Below, in pieces: positions 41,401-54,100 of a stretch of 64,000 bases of DNA. Source of the stretch: Plumapathes pennacea (Eukaryota > Cnidaria > Anthozoa > Antipatharia > Myriopathidae). Positions within the stretch are counted from its first letter, which is position 1; every line of letters begins with the position of its first letter. Under the pieces are notes generated by a model that did no database searches, was not told where the DNA came from, and was given only the letters and a program-made list of their open reading frames with translations. The DNA lies in contig OZ038464.1 in NCBI GenBank assembly GCA_964036295.1, positions 26,685,008-26,749,007 on the forward strand. The letters are read 5' to 3'. The position numbers were made by a program, and so were the translations under genes.

Positions 41401-44400
41401 TTTGTATGATAGATAAAATGAGCGAAAGGACAAACCTTGGTCTGTTCACTAAACTTGTGTTCCTGTGGTTTGTTTTACTTTTGTGTTTTATCATGCAATC
41501 TTCACCAGAGCTGCTCGAATGTGTGTACCTTGTGATAATTGTTATTGTACTCTGACAACTGATATTCTTACTTATTCCTTGCAGTTGATGGAAGCCAAGC
41601 CGAGTCAGCTACAGAGCCGGGAAGAGCTGAGACAGCAGATCAAGGCCGCTGGTTACATCGCCGGTTTACAGGGAAAACAAGTGGTCATGTTTATTCCTGA
41701 GGGGCTGGACGATGCCGCAATGGAGGACATCTGTTCACTTATGGCTGAAGGCAAGTTCTCAAACTTTCTGATTTGATATACACAGGCAAATCACAAAATA
41801 AAAGTAAAAGTAATTTGATTTGTGCTGTTTGAGGGAATGATATGGTCACAAAACAACTGCGATGACACCGACATCTGAATAATTTCCGGCCGTTTTCGGC
41901 AAATATTGTTTGGTTGTGAAGTTATTAGTCTTCTTCAGACGCTTCTGTTTAGGATAAACTTGGAAAAGCCTCAATGAATCGACAGTGCCTGTTTCCTCAA
42001 TCGCAGATGACATTCGTTATAGTAGTCACGTCATCAAAATTCTAAGCAGAAATCTAATTTTCAGGTTTAAAACTGTTTTAAGCAAATTTTCTGTCATATG
42101 TCTGAACAACAGTTTGCGGACAGAGGGGACAAATGATACACACGAAAAAAAAGGAGATTGTACATGTATATCTCTGTTATTAACTGAGATAATTAAATCA
42201 TCAGTTATCATATTAAAATAATCACTCCTTTGAATTCTCTATTTCTATCTCTTTCTTCATTAACTCTTCTCAGGAACATGTCCAGGACTGTACACGGCTA
42301 GTGAGCTCTCCATGATTGCCGGCCAGCTACTCCCAGGAGGCCAGCGAGGAGCGCGTCGGACAGAGAACCAAGACATCGCGCAGGAACGGTTTTTCCGCCG
42401 AATCAAAACCAACCTTCACATAGTCGTGTGCCTCAAGTACGCACCGCTTACCGTGTCTGACTCACCACTGCGGGCTCAGCTTTGCAGATTTCCAACGCTG
42501 ATCATGCGCAGCTGCTGCGTGGATGTGTACCACGCGTGGCCCCACGAGGCGCTCGTGTGTGTCGCGCAGAAGTGCTTGGAGAGCGGAGACGCGCTAAGTC
42601 AAGTGCCGTGGAAGAGACGCGAGCGAGAAAGCCAGATGGCAGCCATTGCTTCGGTCATGGCGCATGCACATTTGTCCGGGAGGAGCATGGCTCAGAGGGT
42701 TCATGGCGTAAAGGGAGGGAGGCTCTATTCGCCGGATACGTTTTTAGATTTCATCGATCTGTTTAGTGAGATTTGTAGGAGGATTTGCGTCCTGGAGAAG
42801 GTAAGACATAGACCCTCGCGTTTCTTTGGACAAGTTGTACCAATTTCCCTTATCCATTGTTGCAGCTATTTAATTGAGACCTATGCTCGTAACTTTTACA
42901 GATTTTCATCAGATTAGAGTTTATGTAGTGATGCTAGAATATTGGTCCAACTTATAAAGCTACACGTGCAAATGTGTATTGAAATGTTCCCTAGCCTGTG
43001 TATATTGGTCCAACTTGTAAAGCTACACGTGCAAATGTGTATTGAAATGTTCCCTAGCCTGTGTATATTGGTCCAACTTGTAAAGCTACACGTGCAAATG
43101 TGTATTGAAATGTTCCCTAGCCTGTGTATATTGGTCCAACTTGTAAAGCTACACGTGCAAATGTGTATTGAAATGTTCCCTAGCCTGTGTATATTGGTCC
43201 AACTTGTAAAGCTACACGTGCAAATGTGTATTGAAATGTCCCCTAGCCTGTGTATATACCCCCTTCACACCGGGATCTTCTGATTGAGACTTGAGTGGTG
43301 ACTCGATCAGATGCGTCCTTCGTCACAAATAGCTTTTCTGACTGGCGCCAAATTTTACCTGCACTAATTCAGAGCATCTTCTGGCGTGAAGTCAACTAAC
43401 CGAGTCTGACAAAGGATTGTTAAACACTGACCCTTTGAAGTTTGAAGCTGTAATGTATGCTTTAAAAAATCGTTCTTGCGACCGCAGGAGAAGATCAGTC
43501 AGCTGGACAAGGTAATCATGAGAATCGAAGAATCCAACGACAGCATCAACATGATGGAGCGGGAGCTCACCCAGCTCTCGCCGGTGCTGGAGGCAGCCCA
43601 GAAGGACGTGCGGCAGTGGCAAGAGAGCGTGGAGTCGAGTCAGAGGGAGTACACGGAGGAGAAGGAGAAGTGCAAGAAACAGGAGCTGGAGATCGAGAAG
43701 ATGGCCGGACCCATCGAAGTGTTGAAGCAGGAGGCACAAACTGAGTTTGATAAGGTATTGTCAAAAGTCTAGTATTAGGGCGACCACTGAAGCAATAACA
43801 AACAATCAAACGAATCTCTTCCTTCAAATGTTGATGTCCACTTTACAAAGTACTCCAGGTGGCGTATTACAACAGCAGTGATGCTCTCTTGATAAAAGTT
43901 ATTATTTTCTCTGGCTGCAGATTAATCCCATGTTTGAAGCGGCGTTAAACGCCATCAATTCTCTGGAGATTCATGATTTGGAGGAGATCCGAAGTTATCG
44001 CACTCCACCGGACCTCGTGAGGCTGGTGGCCAGCTCCATATGTCTTCTGTTCAACGTGGAACAAACGTAAGTCACACTTCCTTGTTCTATGGTGGTGGTG
44101 GTGATTTTGACGAATTTCATCTGATTTTGTTTGCATTTATTGACTTCACACTGATCCCTTCCAGATGGGAAGACGGCAAATTACTCTTAAACCGGGACAA
44201 CTTTTTCAAAGATCTGGAGTTCTATGATGTAAAGAACATGCCTGACAGAATCTACAACAGCCTGAAGACTTTCTATGATAACCCAAAGTTCCAGCCACTA
44301 GTGGTGAGGGAGGGCAGTGTGGCGGCGTGCTCTCTGTGTGAGTGGGTGCGAGCTGTGTACGAGTACTGTGGAGTGTACCGCTTGCTGGAACCCAAACGAC

Positions 44401-47400
44401 AGCAACTCAGACAGGCACAGGATGAGCTCCAGAAGGTCACTGTTACTCTTCTGTGTTCACTCTATTTTTCTGTTCCGTTACATTTAGCTTCCTTATTTCC
44501 TTCTTTCGTTTCCTTCCTACTTGTCTTTCTCTCTCTTTTTTGTCTTTATTCCCCCCCCCCCTTTTTTTTGTTTGTTTTTTTTTTCTCTTGTGTTTCATAT
44601 CTGTTTTATTTCGTGCTTCTAGCCGGCATTGACTGCATGCGTTGCTTTTCTTGCCTTATTCGAAATTGAGTTTTTGCAGACTGGCAGAGAATCCGTTTTG
44701 TTGTCTCTATTTTTATTTGCTTGCTTCACTCACAAGAAGAATTTCTATGACACCCCTGCTATCTCACACCTTATTATAGTATATGAATACTAAATATACT
44801 AAGTGTATGGAATTTTGTCCTCTCATCCTTATTGTCTTTGCTGTCGTTGTTGTTAGGTTCTCATCCTTATTTTTACATTTTAGGCCAAGTCCATTCTCGG
44901 TGAAATGCGAGTGCGTTGTAACGCCATCAAGCAGGAGCTGGAGTCCAAGATTCAGTCATACAAGGACAGCATGAAGCACGCCAAGTCTGTGGACAAACAG
45001 ATCCAGGTAACTTGATGCGGCGTTTTCGAGATCAGTTTTTTTCAATTGCTTCAGTCGAAGAGACGGGAACTCTTTACCTCTTATTTAGCAGCCCCAGGCA
45101 CGACAGGTTAGGTTTCCCTACAAAATAATATATTGTCACATTAGAACTAAAGGTGTAACCACTCAAATGAAAGGTCTCGATGGACTAATATTGGAATAGT
45201 AGAGGATGCACCTGGATGGTAGCGTCAGTTGACGTTTCGCCTTTCTTTAGGTTTATTCTTCGTACTCCGTTGTGGGTGGAGGCCAAGTCACTGTTTCAAT
45301 TTTTTTTGCTAATTTTCCCCCAGTAGCATGGCATTGGCTGTTGCGCGTGACATTTCTAAAAAAAAAAAAAAAAAAAATACAGTTGTAGTTAATGTGAGAT
45401 AACCTCCACAGGGGATTGAAGCTCGCAAGGCACGTTCCCTTCAACTTGTTAACAGCATGGCAACCTACTCAGACACGTGGGAAGAGAGCCGTACTGTATC
45501 CAAGCAACGGTTAGTAACCGCCCCTGGAGATGCTTTGGTAACTGCCGCCTGCGTGTGCTACCTCGGACCGCTGACCCCAGCGGCTCGCGATGAGCTCTTC
45601 TCCGACTTGCTTCGAGTTTGCGATGGCACAAACCGCCCTGATAAAACAAAGAGAACTTTAGCGTCGGTCATGCTTAGAGACACGGACGTCACGCAGTCGT
45701 GGATTCGTAAAGGAGACGACGAGTTATCGATTAGAGGATCTCGACCAGTCACTTGTGGGTCGGTCGCTTCTACCGTGTCCGGAAGCGTTGTGCCCTTGCG
45801 AGATGGAATTTCCTTGGAGGGTATTCTAAGCTACGCGGAAGAACTAGACGAGTGGAAACGACAAGATCTGCCGGCTTGCAAGGCGGCATTACACAGCGTA
45901 CTTATTATGAGCACATGCGCTAAAGATTGTCGTCGATCTTGGCCGCTACTGATTGATCCGCACGACCAGGCGGAATTATGGGTTAGAGCTCTGCATCAAG
46001 GTAAGATGTTTGGCTGTATGGATAAGAGTGCAAGACGAGGGGGAAATATAAAAGGTTGCATTGTTGCTGAGGTTATACGGTTTTCAATTTGGGATTGATA
46101 GTACAGTTTATTTTGTTGAAGGCGCGTAAACTCGAAATCTGAAACACTTTGGTTATTGGGACCAGTTTTGTGTTCATTCTTAGTATTTCTCTCTCACGAC
46201 AACTCGGCCATTGGGATGTTTACATCTGGGCTGATACGTAGAAACTCGAAGGTCAGTTTTATTTCCCAATGGAAAAAACACAATATTTCAATGGCGAATT
46301 AGGGTTCTTGGTCAAATGAAACTAATTTCTGTTCGCCCCTCTTGGTCCTCTTGGTCCTCTTAGGTGACCAGCTCAGCAAAGCAGCCAGCAGTCGGCCAGA
46401 GTCCCGGATTTCAGGTCGTTCTCTCTCCAGACGATCAGGGCGAAGTTCTGCGTTGGACTATGCTGAGTTGGGACAAGACGAAGTCCAAGAACGAGAAACT
46501 CACCCACACACGTCTGTCTCGGATGGCGAAGAACAAGACATGGATGAACAATTTTTCGAGTATACCAAAGAAAGTGGTAAGAATTTTCCATGCAGTGGTG
46601 ATCATTGTAGCAGCGTTCAACACATTACTGGGTAGTTTTATTTAGGGGGCAGGTCTTGATGTGGTTTAGACTCAGTCTTATTAGACCTGAACGTCCCTAT
46701 TAGTCCGTATTAGTTTAACCCTTTCACTCCATGAACCTCAATATTTTCCTTCAGTTACTTACGAACTCTCGCGCCCAAATAGAACTAGCATTCACTATCA
46801 TGGAATACCATCAAGTATCTTTCGCCTTGAACATGTTCAAATTTTCCATAGCATAGATAGTCGATGAGAGTTTTTCCCGTTCCCACGCTTTATACGATAG
46901 TCAATGACAGTGGGTGATAGTTTGCGATCCCTCGACTTCATTCGCCGTTTTATCGGGGCTTAATTGTGCTTTGAACATCACAGAGTTTGTATGTGTAGTT
47001 GGACGTTGAACTGTCTGTCGCCTTTGTTCGGTTGTAGATGAACAAGCCTCGTCGTATCTAGAGTCGGACACACCAACTACAACACGAACGGGGCAGACCG
47101 GCGCCCTGAGTGCCATGACAACCATCACAGAACGAGCGTTCAGAGCCAAGCTCGCCGAAGAACTGGGAATCCAGGTAGCTTGGCTGTTTCTTATCTTTGT
47201 TGTTGTATAGTTATATTATGTGGTTTTGTTTACGTAAAATTACATTGTTGCTCGATGTTGAACACAAGAATAAGAAAGGGTTGCACCTCTCATTTGTTCA
47301 ATGTAAAGTAGAAAATTTGATCTTAGAGGTTGACACTTGACAGCATCTTCTGCTTTTGTAGCCAGCACTTACAAATATTTTCGACACCGTTACCATTTAT

Positions 47401-47810
47401 ATCCACGATTAGGTGCTCCTATATCTACATGCGATGACTTCAACTAAATGTCGAATCTTGCTAGTAATTTCTAGTAAAATTTCTAGTAATACATTACTGC
47501 TACTACCTGCTGCTGCTACAGACTAGTGCTACTTTATGTTATGATGAATAACCCAAAATTCACCTCTTCTTTAGATTGATAGTACAGACCTTGCCAGTGC
47601 ACGCAGCCCTACACCGAGTTTGTTTCTTGATGAAGGAGAAATACTTCTACTCCCGGCTGATGATCCACACTTTGGTATGTTATGAAAACCTTCTTGTGCA
47701 TTTCAGCTCTATTCCCTTATACACACCATTTAGCAAAGAAGTTGTTTTTGTCAGGAAAGTTCACTGGTGTAAACAGCTTGGACTAGCATGTCTATTTTTT
47801 TCTTTCTTTT

Positions 47811-47841
<31 letters not shown>

Positions 47842-48122
47842 CTTGTTGAAAAGACTTATTTGGGAAGCTAGAAGGTTTGACCTCAATTGTGTACACCCAA
47901 AACACAAATTGCTCCAACTATTGCCACAGTTTTTCATTTCTGTGTGACCATGCATGACAATCCGCATGTTAGTTATGCAGTTATTCTGTATCTTTTGAGA
48001 TACGTTTATTCACCTGCCAATTTTTGTGTAAATTGCATAAACTCGAAAAGGGAGAGGTACGAAATTGATGACCCAGATATAAGTGTATCAACATTTTCGT
48101 ACACCGAATCTGACTGCCAAGA

Positions 48123-48155
<33 letters not shown>

Positions 48156-51100
48156 ATTGTTTTTGCACGCGTTTAGTCGGTAAGCTCCGTGCTGCTGTCA
48201 TTACTGGCGTGGTGGTCCTCGTCACGCACCTGGAAAGGCGCAGGTTGGATGAGAGCCTAGAACTGCTCTTAGCGCGACAAACATTTACAACTGAGAAAGG
48301 CCGACTGCAGGTCATGATCGGCAAGACGGCCATAGACTACAACCAGTCATTCCATCTCTACCTCAGCTCCTCAATGCCGCTTTTCATGCCTGGAGAAGGC
48401 TTGGCTCCTCTGCCCGTTTCCAAGGCGTGCGTGATTGACATGAGTATTAGTCTGGAGGGAGTGCGCGACTTGTTGTTGATTGACACGTTGAGTCTGGAGC
48501 GGCCCGAGGTTGACGGTCAGCAGAGGTCACTTGATCGAGACCTGACGCTGCACAGACAACAAGTCACGCAGGCTGAGGTGAGCAATTGTTTTTTTTTTCC
48601 TCTCTTCTCACGAGCGACGAAAGGGTAAGCGCAACAACAAGAGATATGCGTCCGCGAGGTGCCAGGCAACAACAATGAACAAACTCCAGTCTACCACCTT
48701 GTAACAAGAATTTATTTGCAAATAATAAATTCATCGGTTTGACCTGAAAATCGTTATGCAGAGGTGCAGAGTCGGCTTGCACAATTTTGTGCAAAGAATT
48801 ATGGGTGTTCTTTTTGTCGCAAACTCCGTTGCCATGGAAACATGGTTATCAGACCCTTAAACCTGCATACGTAGATTAAATGCAATGCGAGGTTGCTGGT
48901 AATCTCTAGTAAATGTTCTTTTCTGTTTGTTTGTTTGTTTGTTTGTTTGTTTTCGTTTCTTTATCTCCTGCCTTTCTTGTTGCAGGAATTCGTGTTGAAC
49001 AAAGTGTTGAACCTGACTGGTCCTTTACTGAAAGATACCACCATGCTGAGCACCGTTTCCCAAAGCAAAGGAATCATTCAGATGGCAAGGGAAAGAGAGA
49101 CAGAAGCCCAGGTACAACACACTCGATATTACATGTGACCTAATAAGAACTAGAGTGCTAGTTTGCTTCAGCGTAGCGATCAAACGCAGCCGAGACTTTA
49201 TTAGTAAAGATTGATGTTGATATGCTGAACATTACTGGTTGGCGGACGTTTCGAGTTATCCCCCTTTTTTGGTCTCAGCCAATGTATATTGGCTTTGTAG
49301 TCACGAGCCGACATTTTTCGCTTAGCATTATGTTTCGCTTACTCAGAAAGATATGTGTTATCAGTAGCCTAACAATCAGGCGAAGCAGTGCAGTGCCTGG
49401 TTGGTCTAAGAGCAAGTTTTTTTTTTAATGCATGCATTGTATCAAACCAAGGGGTTCGTAAGGAAAACTGTTTAAATTTGATGTAGGTAAGCGGCACGAA
49501 AAATGAATATGCTTGAGTTTTTTATCACTGGCCCTTGGGCCAGACCAATGAAAACCCTGTTAGGTGGGTCGTGCACTTCACGTCCCAGACCACTTGACAC
49601 TTGTGTTCCCTGCAATTCTGGCTCTTTTTTCCGTTTGGTGTTTGTTTATTTGTGTTTTCTGTTTGATTTTTCACATTCCTGGTTATAACTCACAGACGAT
49701 GCAGCGCGAAATCCTAACAAAGCGGGAGGATTTCCTGCCTGTGGCAGATCACGGCGCGTTACTCTACATGGTGATCTGTGAACTGAGCAAGCTTCACCCG
49801 TGCTACTACTTCCCCCTGGACTCCTTCATTGCGCTCTATCACCAAACCATTTCAGAACGGAACCGCGGCAAGAGGGGGAGTGGTTCCGCCGCTGCCCGAG
49901 CAGCCGAGCTCATCACAGCACTGTCCAGGAAAGTCTACGCACGCTTCTCTTGGAGTTTGTTTTTAGGTTAGAAATGTTATCAACACTGTTGCAGAGGATA
50001 CACGTCTTGCGTTTTAATTCTCTCTCCCGCTCACCCTACTGACCCTCTCACTTCTTCTCGTCTCCTCTTCTTTCTTTTTTTCATTTTATTGTTTTCTCCT
50101 AAAATCCTTCCCACTAACCCTACGCCGCTTCTCTTATTTCCCTCTTCTACTCTGCTCTTTTCTGTTTTGCATTTTTGTCTGTTCTTCATTGTCTCTCTCT
50201 CTCTCTTTGTGTCTGCTCTTTCTTCGGACCCTTTGCCCTTTCCCATCCTATTTCGCTCTTCTTTTCATTTCTTTTCTTACGTTTCCCAGTTTTGTTTCTC
50301 TGTATTTCTCCTCTGCTCAAAACGAAAGTTCGAGTACAAATTTGTTGATTGTGACCCTTGCTCGCCAGGTGACAACCACGTGTTCCCATTCCTGGTTGCG
50401 GTCGAAAAAATGCTGAGGAGCGACCAGATAACAGAAGAAGAGTGGCAGCTGTTCACACGCCAATCACACACACCAATCAGCCTCTCAAACCGCACCGGAG
50501 AAGACACGCCGTCCAGACCTGCATGGCTGTCGCCAAAGGTAAACAGCTTCTGATGTTGTATTGTATACAGAACAATGCACTATTATTTTTTGTTCAGAGA
50601 AGCTTGCTCACGATTAACCTGCGGTTAGACCCTCCTTTCCTGAACAAAGTGTCGCCTTTAAAGTCCTTTAATGAAGCCGTCGTAGGTACTAAGTTGAAAA
50701 TGTCTTATCCATTGTCTCGATTTTGTTTGTTTGTCTGTTGTCATGGCTTGTCAGGTTTGGAAGAGCATTGAAGATCTTGAGCTTTTGTCTGCATTCGCTG
50801 GTCTCAAGGAATCGATACTGGAGAACAGCAGACAGTGGAAGGAATATTTTAATGTAAGGGACTTCGTTTTAGTTAGTTGAAACACATTCATCAGTTTATA
50901 TAATTTCTGTTATGTTTAGCATATCACCTTTACTGAAAAGCGTTTCTACGTACAAAAGGTGTTCTTAGTGGTACTTTTCTGTACATAGAGTGTTGATAGA
51001 GATGGTGGTGGTGGTGGTAACGTGGATGATGTTGACGAGGAGGAGGAGGAGGAGGACAGGTTGATGGTCGTCAAGTTAATTGTGGTGTTGATTGTCACGG

Positions 51101-54100
51101 TCATGATTATGGTGATGATAACTGTTACAGCTGTTGTTGGTGCATGGTGATGATGGTTTGATATTTCTTGTTGTTCACGATGTTATTTGTCTTTTCCTTC
51201 AGCTGCCACCTGTTTTACTTGGTAGCACTCCGGGAAATTTCAAACATCTGACAGTCTTTCAGAAGGCTTTGCTGTGGAAAACTCTCCGAGAGGATCAGGT
51301 AACGACGTAGTACAGCGTAAAAACTCGCAACGCTCCAAAAAAAAAAAAAAAAAAAAAAAAAACTGGCATAATAATGTGATATACTCTAACTAATAATTTC
51401 TCTTCTCCGAATCCAATAGTCAACTCATTTGATGGTGTTTTGCTTGGATCTTGTTTGTGTTCAAATATGTGACTTCTTCGTTTAACCGAAAACCGATTTA
51501 ATCGCCACTCTAGCAACTCATTACATTTCGTTCCATGCACCTTCTCTTTAGTAAAACTCGCTGTTCCTCTTTCCGTGCCATCCTACTCTATCCAAATTCA
51601 ACTCGACAACAACAAAGTCTCCGCTTGACCAGAACATAAACATTGCCATCAGAATATATTCATAGGGAGCTTTCATTTGAGTAGTCACAGTTGGTTTTCA
51701 AGGTAAACCCATGCTTGCTGTTGGCGGTGAAAATTAGGTTTAATTTACGCAGTGTCAGTCCTTTCCTCAAATGTTGTTTTTGTGTCTCGCTTGCAGCTGT
51801 TCCAGGTCAGTCGTGACATCGTGCTTTATCATCTGGGGGCCGACATGATTCAGCCGGTGGACTACAAACTGGAACGATGTTACTCGTTGACGAACAACGC
51901 CACGCCCATTTTGTTCCTTTTGCCGTCTAAGAGGATCCTGCAGAATGGTGGAACAACAGTGCTAAAAGGTGAAACTTCCTTTTCTTCAAGATTCTACAGG
52001 CTTTATTGTCAGCGCTGGTTCACACTCGGTAATAGAATACCCGCACGTCCACTCTGTGACGTAAACACGCTGGTCTAGACATTGAACACGACATTGCTGG
52101 TCTAGTCTACGGATTAATCGCCAAATGACTTCTCTTGATCTCGTAGTGAATCAAATGACTTTAAAAGAGAAAGTTTAAACCAAACTGTAGGACATTTGTG
52201 AAAGTCTATCGAGGGAGGTGTGTCGTGAGCGACATTTTCCCGTGTTGCACTAACTGAAAAGCTTTTTTTAGCTTTAGTTAAATCTCTTCGAGTAAACTTA
52301 GTTTTAGAGACATTTTTTAATAGCCTGGCTTAGTCTGACGGCAAAATTTAGACATCCAGGATTAGCATAATCGTGCTTTGAACAACTGGGGCCAGGAAGT
52401 TAAAGTTCAACTTCTTCTGATCTTTGTATCGCAGACCCCGTGACTGATGTTATAGAGCTGGCGCGAGCGCACGGAAAACGTAAGGATCTTTATGTGGTGA
52501 CTCTGGGGGAGGTGCAGAGGATGGAAATGGGACTGAGAGCTGTCGAGCTCGGCATGACGGAAGGACATTGGGTGGTGCTGCAGAACTGTCACTTAGCAAC
52601 AAGTTGGTCTCCAGAGTTCTTGCAAAAGTTACAGGTATTGGGTTATTCCTGATTGACATCCAGTCCTTGCAGTGCTGTGATATTTTTAGTCCGCATTTAA
52701 TGTAGAATTCTGGACGCAATCGCATAGCACGCTAGTCTCTGTGAGAACTAGATGTGGCAACTTGAAATTGATATAGATACTCCGCTGAACGCCGTATAGA
52801 ATAATTGGGCTGACGTTTCGATTGTTATCCTTTTAGGATATACTTTTCAAGAGCCTTCATTAGTTTGATTGGTCACACTAGGTGACCGACGCAAGCGCAA
52901 GAGATACTTATCAGTGAAAACGAGCGAAGCGTATTGCGCTTATTCTTGCATCGCTCTCTAGATTTCGTTTGACAGTTCACGAGTTGGAGGTTTCCTAGGT
53001 TGAGTGTAATCCTAAAATTAAGAGAGTAAATTAGTTCCGACAAGTGACGGTTCAATCGCTAATCTACCCAACAGACTATCACCAGCACGCCCATAGTCCA
53101 CTTCGACGAAACAGAAGCCTTGTCGGAGAAGGACAGTTATGTCAGGTCAAGCATCTCCAAAGTCCCAGATGCAGTACATGCTGACTTCCGCTTATTTGTC
53201 ACCACGCGAACTGACGAAGGGCTCGCCTTACCTGCTGTGCTCATTCAACGTGGGCTCAAGCTAGCATGCGAGGCCAAGAGTGACCTCAAAGACACGGTCA
53301 AGACAAATTTACACATGGCCGTGAGGTCCCTGGGGAAGTGGACTCCAGTTTCTGGACAAGCTGCGAAGACCGCTGTACTTAAGGTGAGCTCGCAGGCCCG
53401 TGAAACCTGACAAATGGGCAGACCTCTGCAAATTCCTTCCTCTATTAGAGATGTCTTGTGAGACGTTTGCTTCTGTTAATAACTATGTGAAATTTCCCTT
53501 CACTCAACTGCATTGCACATTGCTGCATTTAAGAATAGTAAGCGCCGTGTTGAATTCTGTAGTCTGTCACACGTACACAACGCAAACGAAGATATGTGTT
53601 GTGAACTGCCCGCAGTACACGTTATGATTTCTCGGCCCTATCCACCCCCACGTTCTCTATCTCTCAGTCTGTCTCTGTCTATGTTTTCTGTGTTGCATTC
53701 GTGTTTGTTTTTCTTTTTCCCTTTCTGTCTCTTTCTGTCTCTCTCTCTCTCTTTGTACAGCATGTATTTCTCTTCTCACTCACTCTCGCTGACACACACG
53801 TGCACGCCTGACTCTATATATGTCCTCCTGCGTGCAGAGTTACGTCCCCGTGCAAGCCCTGTACTCACTGGTGTTCTTCCACTCCGTGCTGCGATACCGT
53901 CGTTTACACGGAAAGTGCGCATTCACTTGTCCCTACCAGTGGTGAGTAATGACAGCAAAGCTTTGTAGTATACGCATCTATTGATGTGCACTTAACTGTC
54001 TATCACCTGATCGATCTCTTTAATGGTGCATTTGTAACTCAGTAGTAAATCGACGAGTTTGACTGTTTGGGAATCTGTGTTAGTGTGTGAGTCAATCGGC

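Noticed and set aside
42942..43283. 113-codon ORF of five identical 21-residue units
   Set aside because: It coincides with the 63-bp minisatellite in intron 42 and is not joined to any exon.
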